This document shows, piece after piece, positions 37,901 to 43,638 of a DNA stretch of 64,000 nt. The DNA comes from an uncultured Bacteroidales bacterium (GTDB lineage Bacteria > Bacteroidota > Bacteroidia > Bacteroidales > Bacteroidaceae). The position numbers and the translations under genes were made by a program. The notes under the pieces were generated by a model. That model worked only from the letters and a program-made list of their open reading frames with translations. It had not been told where the DNA came from and made no database searches. The stretch is taken from NCBI GenBank assembly GCA_902763865.1, contig CACWTR010000001.1:55721-119720 (forward strand), read 5' to 3'. Each line of letters begins with the position of its first letter. The stretch's first letter is position 1.

Positions 37901-39956
37901 CAACGACATCGAGACGGTGCCCTACCTCTACAGCCGGAAGATTTATCTGGACGACAAGCGCGAGGTACGCTACGAGCTCGACCCGGAGACGCAGACACCG
38001 ACGAACATTCCCGTACGCGACTACCTGTTCGTCGATACCCTCGACGTTGTCCAGCCGCACATCGACCAGAAAGAGGCTGCTCCCGTAGTGCCTTACGAGG
38101 AGATACAGAACCTGAAGTTCTCCTTCATCGGCAAGGACAACCAGCTGCTGGTAGAGCTCGACGAGCCTGCCGCCAAGCTGCACCGCCGCCGCATCTACGT
38201 GACGGTGCGCGACGTGGAAGACAAGAACGGCAACACGATGGCCTCGCCCCAGACGGCATGCTTCAACGTGAGCAACAACAGTCTGGAATGGTTGGTGAAC
38301 AGACTGGACTACACCATGAAGTACGGTGTCAACGAGACATTCGAGATGCCCTTCTTCAACAACGATGTGGTCAGCCACAGCTATAAGATAGAGAACTGCC
38401 CGCGCTGGCTCACGCTCGACCACTACAGCGACGTGATAGCGCCGCAGAACCTGAGGTCGGCCACAGCAATGGTCAGCAAGGACCTGAACGTCGGCACGTA
38501 CAGCGAAATCATCTACCTGACCGACGAGCAAGGCATCACCGAACCGTTCTACCTCAACCTGACAGTCGAGGGCGAGCAGCCCGAATGGGCAAAGAGCGTC
38601 AGCGGCGAACTCTTGCGCCACTCGATGAGCATCAGCGGACAGGTATTCGTTTACGACAACCTGGACACCGACACACGCGACATCGTGGGCGCCTTCGACG
38701 ACGAAAACGTCTGCCACGGCTTTGCCAACATTAGCCACGATGCACAGAGCGGCGAGAACGGCATCTACCTGACCGTCTATGACAACCTGGCCAAGGGCCG
38801 CGACCTGAACTTCCGCCTCTGGCAGTACAGCACCGGCCACGAGCTGGTACTCACGCCCGCTGACTCCATTAGGTTCGAGGATGGCGCCGTGCTCGGCACC
38901 GACACGCCCGTACGCTTCAGTGCCGGCGAGAACTTCGTGCAGCAGTTCAAGCTGAAACAGGGCTGGAACTGGGTATCGTTCAACATCGACAGTCCGCAGC
39001 TGGCCGATGTCAACAAACTGCTCAACAACAAGTGCTGGAGCGAAGGCGACATCCTGACCAACATGGGCAGCGACACGACGCTCGTCTATCAGAACAAGCA
39101 GTGGCTGGCATCCGGCAGCGTGAAGAACATGGTTCTCTCGCCGAAGAAGTCGTATGCCATCAGGGTGCAGAAGGATTGCAACATCCCCATCGGCGGCACC
39201 ATCATCAAGAACGACTCCACGCGCACCATCAGCCTGAAGACCGGATGGAACGCCATTGGCTACACGCCGATGACCAACCTGACCGTAGAGACGGCACTGA
39301 GCGACTACTTCGACAATGCCCAGCAAGGCGACGTCATCAAGAGCCACACCGAATTTGCCTACTTCACCAAGTCGGGCAACACCGGGCGCTGGCGCGGCAG
39401 CCTGCAGTACATGAAGCCCGGCGAAGGCTACATGATGCTGCGCAAGGGCACCGAAGAAGCCTCGTTCACCTATCCGTTCTACGAGATGAGCAGCAACTTC
39501 CGTGAGGACTGGACGGCAACGACACGGCGCACCGCAGCACCGCAGCACCGCAGCACGATGAGCGTAAGCGCCGTGGCCGAAGGTTTCGACACCGAAGAGG
39601 GCGACCGACTGGTGGCCTACTCCAACGGCGAGATTGTCGGCGAAGCACGGGTAGTCCATGAGTCCGACGAAGCCGATGCAGCCAACGTGCTCTACCTCAG
39701 CATTGCCGGCGATGGCCGACAGTCCATCTGGTTCACCATCGAGCGCGACGGCGAGATAGTGGCTTCCACCGGTGAGGCAATGACCTTCAACGCGAATGCC
39801 GTAATCGGCACCCCCGACGAGCCGACGCCCATCAGCTTCGTGCAGACACAGTACGAGGACGGCAAGTGGTACTCCATAAGCGGCATGCTGCTGCAGAAGA
39901 AGCCGACGCAGAGGGGTATCTACATCTTCAACGGCAAGAAGGTTATGATGAAGTGA
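28971..39956 (+). CDS. Giant cell-surface protein with FN3, GLUG, carboxypeptidase-regulatory-like and LamG domains and a C-terminal sorting-like tail
   Basis: A 3661-residue secreted protein. The signal peptide (residues 1-32) includes PWLVLLALFAWLTPRQAAA. A first FN3-like domain is at about 299-423. GLUG-type beta-helical repeats run from about 580 to 967 (FDGNGHTLNV, AGTILTNERYISGIVGE). A second FN3 is at about 1084-1167. Carboxypeptidase-regulatory-like folds are near 1171-1336 (GRVEGYVRYNDGTSAAGIEV). A long unassigned core, about 1340-2590, has an RDPPGG motif near 1711. Two LamG/concanavalin-like domains lie at about 2597-2774 and 2780-2970 (QDYTLMFWFRTD, DNQWHHYAMTVNRG). Two repeats, QGWNWVSFNI and TGWNAIGYTP, and two GDxVxAFxxGExxG-like modules follow. 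The tail is WYSISGMLLQ...GIYIFNGKKVMMK. It is likely exported across the outer membrane (type IX-like) as an adhesin or matrix protein. The lipoprotein gene 44 bp downstream shares one of its modules. Confidence 0.85.
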   Translation: MKYKPTNILRGRPWLVLLALFAWLTPRQAAARVTYVEEPSNYTVALTGSNVITVFAPLCDFEGTDTWVSKGKVYFEGEGVAKTELLHFYCKDVPWDGYSNSWTEIPVVFSTAAEGYLDIKQGNSSNRFSLYKSNGEVTKQIKREGENLFSFTADWILPYSLLGKKLTFSWEIERNISGAAARKNVTPKAEVITVPQAAEVATPIVSLATLNPNSKGVLELPWFLGAKEISSIRYEYTDASGVRKEVPMSNTVNSSTIQLNAVEPHRGFQIVASYYQEGDKGKYHIENVKTEARNVALIHAPTNLKARSLGGQKAKVELSWTVPYLDDDDLAITDFFEIQRSLTGKEEDFIGIGQEVFSQAVKIGTYTFIDSTLVDDIAEGMLKDGGTLENLTYRVRRAITKDWGWGTDNNCAASTKCMLENLHLLRIADYSAKWEDERAYTVRVTWKYAEENGGVWDNRAKMKMRLIMKNRNGGVIDTTEYQVNPIERQQCYKVVSCTRPCVKYDIKLFVERNQSPINYLENVQPEFFPIRTVSDWAAFRDMVAAAKGERDVNARLYADIPETDVFTGWDSNTAYRGTFDGNGHTLNVKAPNNEPLMAPFRYVGNATIMNLHTAGTILTNERYISGIVGEVKAGSTVTIENCRSSVTINSTFKGFGYGSTYKGETDNGGLISRLGNNAAVVIRNCKFDGSFEGEESRNNGGFIGYCQDKSSATIDNCLFAPDHIGTRIAGCETWARGSDFTLTLKNSYATTEYGEPKTIDIDGKTFMVLRNNDDWGKFLDALKTNSATNAIMDADFGIVTAADNFSGIFDGNGHTLNVNINGGGTEAIALFKNGRDFTIKNLHLTGSVSGANHVAGLVGISNVSNDDNRNHIDNCRVSATINCSNYIFGGFVGRGNRVDIHNCLFDGQLACPSGDPWAGVFMGFVDGGIAMGVENCLSNATFNNINHRALNISGNPDGPPFGWGNGYANSQWIKNNWSYGDLEGASKITGESSETMVKYLGSENWQLVDGKVVPKMRVLQLIKTRPIGEIEGYFTDGWKKENNVLVPVTTTTPEPTMADINTNPDLPDFYHASNGKIENTLITQTRQSSVLLTWDTDGNPIDYFTVLRRVKGETAESAWKVVATNLDQMSYEDTSVSPLETYEYKVRATNDCEGVTFTDTEVKVGECKHTGRVEGYVRYNDGTSAAGIEVAIKLGDKTVTSTFTDDSGYFVADELSYNGKTTVTYVVTPVAANSKIQFDEPFRVNVTFDAKSNNETLREFVINSGKLFSGFVMFDGTSIPVKGAHFKVNGRYLYNRRGDLLETEYDGSFSFRVNPGRDTIQVVMDGHTFVDDGYYKSKAGHDFTSDVAQTYFYDATKVKLTGRIVGGDDQGKLPLGNNLSHNNLGDKLKMVLTLEGDNTSWLVYDNLNPNRTEREATYRHPRGNGHKTTVKTTRKRMEVSPDSITGEYELMLPPVRWKVQQVYCEGYPTLFQEGQVSEVIDLTDCLASKDTTYSGTYKDADTITVAKPKLTYNAIYNRIYHSPKEVTYKQLGYDDFDYLGDKTYTAADLLGNKTDVPLAYKKDKNDKKSRQAAYTFGYPVFSLERKYYIQVQVAESYPYNNDKSSGKIDYVKVGGGKATMYNGMKAVSALEYKKEADLDSLGRAIFELTVDQTPQLLTRESALKRVNFSVMQDGTFYEAEPLYGYVLNMFATGAGKEILTDGQPILFDILRDPPGGSSSNSLAKGTTLNYSYSMDMTLMAGLLLNFTIGSKLQNFAGTVSAPAGVGSSMGLINSSDAGDITVSDLIFTMAGNKGYSYTMNIGHTISTSSDPSMVGADADLYIGAVQNVVVMPMSSIRAISDEMYKNITANQGQGLPDSPTSELAKQIQYGSLVHIAEGTDAEGKKFHLVRDQTIGYGPKLQSQFMYSQKQILKQIIPQLAKEILDMVYVGTEADAKKLANRTQFPVYLSLREPTDSLFGVVNTKVIPDHIYNTTIKKAEEGVNYLVVLPDSKKETDFNDEIAAKSKIIYAWAKMINRNEKEKLEATDFVANYDIAGAEAVNYSETFDCNTSNMTSTHFPFGKQPDYFKGPGSGIGMSVAQLATETLVTAILAVVESTTYSYPGVGIDPAKYNQLSGMKSEISFVGKLFEWLVIPIMYSQVIGADVSAKSYNRTESFTIITGANNHLNVDVYRVKSASSDSKEKVDPRDIYTNNNFNSFSNLVNTYLNKESKMDLNNDGEILELGGSRSFVFRTRGGATADPWEGERRTHFYEAGTVLDERTLKIDNPKIWLDKQSVSGVSINDAARFKVFIANESEKPEATDGLSVYQLFFMGQSNPNGAKIFIDGEPLSTGGTTVTVVPGIVTQKTIEVRAGDGFDYEGLTIGVMSPGDAEHALATTRFDVHFLREAGMVNIATPGDKWVLNTNAQEDKKRGWYIPVTINGFDRHQHNFDHIEFQYKESQRGDDSWVNLCSYYADSTLMANANGVRELMQPNANIVTNFYGEGFVMEKSYDLRAVLFCRNGNSYLTTPSRVISGIKDTRRPQLFGSPEPKGGLLYLGNDIIFNFSEDIDYNHLSAITNFEVRGEVNNNDLSETVSLQFKGQASAESEAKRNFSGKDLTIDLMVKPDSTGREMPLFSHGTNGHKLQLWLTADFKLKAVVNDQTFVSSSAILKNTFTQVAVSINQQDSTLTFFNGGVEIGRNKLKATYNGTGTLIFGRTNETNRNKSQYYEGRMMEARLWYSAMDGGLIGTTYGSRRLTGYERNLVDYYPMNEGSGNYVTDRTQGANARLIGTSWAIPRGMSLSLKKEDKGVLLKQSALNRTNDQDYTLMFWFRTDADGRGTLLSNGRGLKEDDGADNQFHIGFEGDTLTYRSNGFAAKIPGNWSDNQWHHYAMTVNRGRNVANIYVDKELRTSFGADSLGGISGGYPLIGASRYILPGTTEAKEGDTPLKGNVDELLFFAQALPQALLNTYATKSPKGDEYGLLTYLSFDRQERQKNNDIETVPYLYSRKIYLDDKREVRYELDPETQTPTNIPVRDYLFVDTLDVVQPHIDQKEAAPVVPYEEIQNLKFSFIGKDNQLLVELDEPAAKLHRRRIYVTVRDVEDKNGNTMASPQTACFNVSNNSLEWLVNRLDYTMKYGVNETFEMPFFNNDVVSHSYKIENCPRWLTLDHYSDVIAPQNLRSATAMVSKDLNVGTYSEIIYLTDEQGITEPFYLNLTVEGEQPEWAKSVSGELLRHSMSISGQVFVYDNLDTDTRDIVGAFDDENVCHGFANISHDAQSGENGIYLTVYDNLAKGRDLNFRLWQYSTGHELVLTPADSIRFEDGAVLGTDTPVRFSAGENFVQQFKLKQGWNWVSFNIDSPQLADVNKLLNNKCWSEGDILTNMGSDTTLVYQNKQWLASGSVKNMVLSPKKSYAIRVQKDCNIPIGGTIIKNDSTRTISLKTGWNAIGYTPMTNLTVETALSDYFDNAQQGDVIKSHTEFAYFTKSGNTGRWRGSLQYMKPGEGYMMLRKGTEEASFTYPFYEMSSNFREDWTATTRRTAAPQHRSTMSVSAVAEGFDTEEGDRLVAYSNGEIVGEARVVHESDEADAANVLYLSIAGDGRQSIWFTIERDGEIVASTGEAMTFNANAVIGTPDEPTPISFVQTQYEDGKWYSISGMLLQKKPTQRGIYIFNGKKVMMK

Positions 39957-40000
39957 GTTCGTGACGACGCAATACTGCAACAACGAAATACCGAATAATT

Positions 40001-40783
40001 ATGAATAAGACAAAGTTAATGTTCGCTCTGCTGCTGGCAGGCCTCGTCCTGGGGGCCTGCCGCGGCAGCGACGACGAAAGCAAAAGCGATGGCAACGCCA
40101 GTGTTGCCTACACGGAGACCACGCTAAGCGAGGCTCCTCAGTGGCAGATGGACTGGACCTACAATCAGGAGCGTCCTGACTGGAAGGAACCCGACGCAAG
40201 CCTCTACGAGAACTGGACCATCCTGATGATTAAGATAGAAGAGGCCTTGCAGCCCTACGTCTCCGATGGTGACATGATGGCACTGTTCGCTAACGGCGAG
40301 CTGCACGGACTGGCAAGGCCCGCCGTCGGCGAAGACGGACAGCTGGCCTTCCCCGCCACGTTCCTGATGAAGGCCTACGGCAACGAGACAAGCTCGGAAG
40401 CGATAAAAATCTCGCTGAAGTACTACAACCAGAAGCTCAGGCACATCTTCACGCAGTCAGCCGACATCAGCTATGACTCCGACGTGAACATAGGAATCGA
40501 CGACGACTTCATCCCCGGGTTCACATACGGTTCGGCCAAGTACCCCGTCATGAAGGCCGTGAACGTGGAAGCTCTCCTGGCCGGAGCCGGCATCAAACCC
40601 GCCGCAGACAACAAGGTCGCTGCCTTCGTGGGCGACGAGTGCCGCGGCACGGCCACACTCTCACCGATAGGCAACACGCCGATGGTCATCTACGGCTACA
40701 CGGCAGGCGAGCAGGTGACGCTCAAGTACTATGATGCCACCGCCGGGAAGCTCTACACCATCCCCGATGCGGTGAAACTGTAA
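40001..40783 (+). CDS. Lipoprotein sharing the GDxVAAF..GE..G module with the upstream giant protein
   Basis: A 260-residue lipoprotein; the signal MNKTKLMFALLLAGLVLGAC puts the lipidated Cys at 20, followed by a Ser/Asp/Lys-rich tether. Two related modules are visible: DGDMMALFANGELHGLARPA and later ADNKVAAFVGDECRGTATLS. Each is followed by strands ending in an aromatic-rich LKYYN/LKYYD segment. The same pattern occurs near the C terminus of the upstream giant (DIVGAFDDENVCHGFANI, GDRLVAYSNGEIVGEARV). The gene starts 44 bp after the giant gene without a promoter box, so they form an operon, which a terminator at 40831-40873 closes. It may be a surface partner or anchor; the biochemical function is unknown. 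Confidence 0.75.
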   Translation: MNKTKLMFALLLAGLVLGACRGSDDESKSDGNASVAYTETTLSEAPQWQMDWTYNQERPDWKEPDASLYENWTILMIKIEEALQPYVSDGDMMALFANGELHGLARPAVGEDGQLAFPATFLMKAYGNETSSEAIKISLKYYNQKLRHIFTQSADISYDSDVNIGIDDDFIPGFTYGSAKYPVMKAVNVEALLAGAGIKPAADNKVAAFVGDECRGTATLSPIGNTPMVIYGYTAGEQVTLKYYDATAGKLYTIPDAVKL

Positions 40784-40830
40784 ATCCCCTCGAGGCGCAC
40801 ATCTCTACGCCTCCATATAGCATGACCGCT

Positions 40831-40873
40831 CCGCCGAGTCGTCCGCAGCAGGATGCCTCGGCGGTTTTTTTTT
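40831..40873 (+). terminator. Rho-independent terminator after the giant protein/lipoprotein operon
   Basis: The stem CCGCCGAG (40831-40838) with CTCGGCGG (40857-40864) is followed directly by nine T residues (40865-40873). Confidence 0.9.
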
Positions 40874-40961
40874 CTACACCGGAGGGGAAACACTTCGTGT
40901 CTTCGCGTCTTTGTGCTCCATTACAACACACAAAAGTTCGCGCGACAGGGTGCAAAACTTA

Positions 40962-41045
40962 TTTTCATGACGTGAAAATAGATTTTCATGACGTGAAAAT
41001 TAATTTTCAAACCATGAAAATAGATTTTCAAGCTTTGAAAATAAC
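40962..41045. repeat. Array 3: four 21-bp palindromic units
   Basis: Third copy of the four-unit array; central pentamers TGACG, TGACG, AACCA, AGCTT. It follows the terminator at 40831-40873 and lies about 90 bp upstream of promoter module C. The gap 40784-41369 contains no gene, only the terminator, this array, module C and the promoter. Confidence 0.95.
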
Positions 41046-41131
41046 TTTTTAACGCGTCCTTTTGACTTTTGCATGAACGAGCCTGGCAGTTTTTCACAGC
41101 AGCGGAAGAAGGTTCCCATGCCTTTCGGGAC

Positions 41132-41218
41132 TTTCAAAATTTACAATCGGACTTTCAAAATTTACAATTTTGGAATGCGGACTCTCTCAATTAACAAAAA
41201 TTGTTTCAAAATTCACAA
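41132..41218 (+). repeat. Promoter module C: four direct repeats related to TTTCAAAATTTACAA
   Basis: Units are at 41132-41146 and 41153-41167 (both exact), 41185-41197 (TCTCAATTAACAA, two bases shorter) and 41204-41218 (TTTCAAAATTCACAA). Spacings are 21, 32 and 19 bp. The last unit begins 42 bp before the -33 TTG. Confidence 0.9.
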
Positions 41219-41245
41219 AACATTCCGCAGAAGCTTCGGATGGAC

Positions 41246-41276
41246 TTGGCTGCGTGGGAAAAAAGCAGTAACTTTG
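41246..41276 (+). promoter_or_regulatory. Promoter of the mini-CTD/hydrolase operon (TTG-N20-TAACTTTG)
   Basis: TTG at 41246-41248 and TAACTTTG at 41269-41276 are exactly 20 bp apart. The predicted leader before the ATG at 41370 is about 85 nt. Confidence 0.82.
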
Positions 41277-41369
41277 CAGCTGCTATAAATAAATTCTATT
41301 ATTTATTTTCGGCCTGAAGAATTTGAACGAAAAAGAACAAACACTGTTAAACTGTTAAAAACTGCATCT

Positions 41370-41711
41370 ATGAAGAAAAGGTTCGTTTCCGCATTTGCCA
41401 TCCTGCTTGCCTTCGCCGTGGGAGTCCAGGCACAGCAAGCCACCGACGGCAACAAGGTAAAACGCATCACCTTCGACCGTGAGAAAGTAAACATCGAGTA
41501 CGCCGACGGCACGCGCGAAGACGTGGCAAATGACGTCACCATAAAGCGTAAGGAAACCATTACCGGAATCAAGGCAATCAAGTCTGCCGGAAAGCAGTCC
41601 GATTCCCGGTGGTACACCATCGATGGCCGTTCCCTGCAAGGCGAACCCCGACAGAAGGGACTCTACATCATGAGAGGGCAGAACAACGTAAAGAAAACCG
41701 TCAAAAAGTAA
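41370..41711 (+). CDS. Small secreted protein with a C-terminal sorting-like tail (mini-CTD protein)
   Basis: 113 residues. The signal peptide MKKRFVSAFAILLAFAVGVQ is followed by AQ. A short beta-rich segment (KVKRITFDREKVNIEYADGT) follows, then a linker and a tail, WYTIDGRSLQGEPRQKGLYI, ending in a lysine-rich KKTVKK. The tail matches the C termini of the three giant proteins in this window, although the usual NGKKV is changed to RGQNNVKK. There is no room for a separate passenger domain. It starts an operon: the hydrolase gene begins 6 bp after its stop. Function unknown. The start is supported by the signal peptide and the upstream promoter. Confidence 0.75.
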   Translation: MKKRFVSAFAILLAFAVGVQAQQATDGNKVKRITFDREKVNIEYADGTREDVANDVTIKRKETITGIKAIKSAGKQSDSRWYTIDGRSLQGEPRQKGLYIMRGQNNVKKTVKK

Positions 41712-41717
41712 GCAGCC

Positions 41718-43541
41718 ATGAAGAAGATACTACTTTCCTCCCTGTTCTTCCTTCTGGCCTGCGTTGTCACAGAGGCCAAAGTCGTCAAGGTGACACTCAC
41801 GGACGGCACCGCCAAGGTATTCACCACTTCCGAACTGGCAGCCATCGACTTCAACGCCGACGGAACAATCCTTATCACCACCTCCGACGGCCAGCAACTG
41901 CCGGCACTCGACACCGACTTCGACGAGCTGACCATCAGCGAGGAAGCCGTCGTCAGCGAGATATACCCCGACACCCTGAGCTTCAACATCGACGCGGACG
42001 GCACTCCCGTCAGCCTCCCCACCAACCGCGCCATCATGAAGGTGAACTACGTCTATCCCAGCACCGACCCCTCCGGCGAACCCATCACCCTGAGCGGCAC
42101 CATGCTCATCCCCGAAGAGATATGGACGGGACAGTGCTGCAGCGAGGGCATCCTGATGCTGAACCACTACACCAAGTTCCATCGCAACGAGGCCCCCACC
42201 CGCAGCAACGGCGAGCTGGAGAACATCCTGCTGGCCAACCCGATATACCCGCAGTACATCATCGTCGAAAGTGACCTCTACGGCTTCGGCGCTACCGAGC
42301 GATTCCCGCAGGCTTTCCTGCAAGGCACGGTCAACGCCCGCGCATCGCTCGACGGACTGCTCTCAGCCCGCGAGCTGCTCAGCGGCATGGGAATCGACTA
42401 CGGACCGCTCTGCTTCAACATCGGCTATTCCAGCGGCGGCTTCGATGCCCTGGCCTCGCAGAAGCTGCGCGACATGGAGTATGCCGACCGCATCAGCTTC
42501 GACAAGACCTTCTCCGGCGGCAGCCCCTCCGACGTGCGCGAGGCATATCGCCAGTACGTGCTCACGGACTCCACGGCCTACAACGCCGTGCCACTGCTGC
42601 TCATGGTGTGCACCAACGAGACGCAGAAACTGAACATGGACTATAACAACGTGTTCCAGCCCGACATCGCAAGCCGCATCGACGAACTCATCCTCTCGAA
42701 GTCCTACTCCTCCTGGCCCGTCTGCGACAGCATAGGACGCGACAAGAAAATCCACCAGATTCTTTCCGACGCCTACTGCGACCTGGAGTCGCCCGAAAGC
42801 CAGGCCATACAGAAAATGTTTGACAGCTTCAGCATGACCAACGACGACTGGACTCCCGACACCACACAGCGCATCTACCTCTTCCACTCCCGCGGCGATG
42901 ACTATGTACCCATCCAGAGCGCACGCCCCATGATACGTTTCCTCAAGGACAGGGGCTTCCAGCCCAGCATCATCCCCGGACGCACCAACCTGCAGACCAA
43001 CTTCGTAGTGCGCAACAAAGGGCATCTTTCGGCCACCCTCATCTATTACCTCCAGACCCTGGCAGCCATCAAAGCATGGCCCATGATGTACACCGACAAC
43101 CAGCTCAACCCCATCTACAAGGCACTGGTCAGCCAGGAAGTTGACATCGTCATGCTCATGCGTCAGCTAGATGCTATGGGCTTCGACTGCCGCGCACTCA
43201 TCCGTCGCATCGCCTCCCTCATGGCCGGCAATGAAGGCGGTGAAGACACAGAGCTCAACCCGCTGACAATCTACATGTCGATTCACGAACAGCTGCAAAA
43301 GCTCGGCATCAGTGAACAGGAACTGCTGGAGATGGCTGAGGACTCAGGCATTGACTTAACCAAGTTCATAGCCGACCTGATCACCTACTTCATCGAACAG
43401 CCTGCCGGTAGCGACGACGACAGCACGGCGACACCGGCAAGACGGGCTGCACGCCTCATCAACGCCTTCGACAGCAGCGCCACACCCGCCATCCGCTACG
43501 AGGAACAGCTTCGCGACTGGCTCGGCGACTACCTGAAGTGA
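41718..43541 (+). CDS. Secreted alpha/beta hydrolase (lipase/esterase-like)
   Basis: A 607-residue exported protein with signal peptide MKKILLSSLFFLLACVVTEA. The first about 75 mature residues form the same DGT-rich beta segment seen in the 41370 product (KVTLTDGTAKVFTTSELAAI). The hydrolase domain has the nucleophile elbow GYSSGG (Ser238), a likely acid in HSRGDDYVP (Asp394/395) and a base in NKGHLSAT (His436). A cap rich in Asp and Ser lies between them. The C-terminal about 130 residues are helical and unassigned. The substrate is unknown; the arrangement resembles secretory lipases/esterases. The second gene of the operon with the mini-CTD gene. Confidence 0.78.
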   Translation: MKKILLSSLFFLLACVVTEAKVVKVTLTDGTAKVFTTSELAAIDFNADGTILITTSDGQQLPALDTDFDELTISEEAVVSEIYPDTLSFNIDADGTPVSLPTNRAIMKVNYVYPSTDPSGEPITLSGTMLIPEEIWTGQCCSEGILMLNHYTKFHRNEAPTRSNGELENILLANPIYPQYIIVESDLYGFGATERFPQAFLQGTVNARASLDGLLSARELLSGMGIDYGPLCFNIGYSSGGFDALASQKLRDMEYADRISFDKTFSGGSPSDVREAYRQYVLTDSTAYNAVPLLLMVCTNETQKLNMDYNNVFQPDIASRIDELILSKSYSSWPVCDSIGRDKKIHQILSDAYCDLESPESQAIQKMFDSFSMTNDDWTPDTTQRIYLFHSRGDDYVPIQSARPMIRFLKDRGFQPSIIPGRTNLQTNFVVRNKGHLSATLIYYLQTLAAIKAWPMMYTDNQLNPIYKALVSQEVDIVMLMRQLDAMGFDCRALIRRIASLMAGNEGGEDTELNPLTIYMSIHEQLQKLGISEQELLEMAEDSGIDLTKFIADLITYFIEQPAGSDDDSTATPARRAARLINAFDSSATPAIRYEEQLRDWLGDYLK

Positions 43542-43551
43542 CCCTCAAAAA

Positions 43552-43590
43552 TCTGTTGTCACCACCGCCCCCCGCGACGGTGACAACAGA
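43552..43590. terminator. Perfect 12-bp hairpin without a T-run
   Basis: TCTGTTGTCACC (43552-43563) pairs perfectly with GGTGACAACAGA (43579-43590) across a C-rich 15-nt loop. It lies 10 bp after the hydrolase stop and before the HAD gene. There is no U-tract, so it may be a processing or stability hairpin rather than an intrinsic terminator. Confidence 0.6.
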
Positions 43591-43638
43591 ACCTACACGC
43601 AACATATAAATATGATAAGACACAACACTAACAGGACA

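Noticed and set aside
37776-39983. Very long antisense frames (735 codons here; also 13301-15019 and 54354-55931)
   Set aside because: They lie opposite confidently identified genes and arise from the GC-rich third-position bias. They show no family motifs or start signals.
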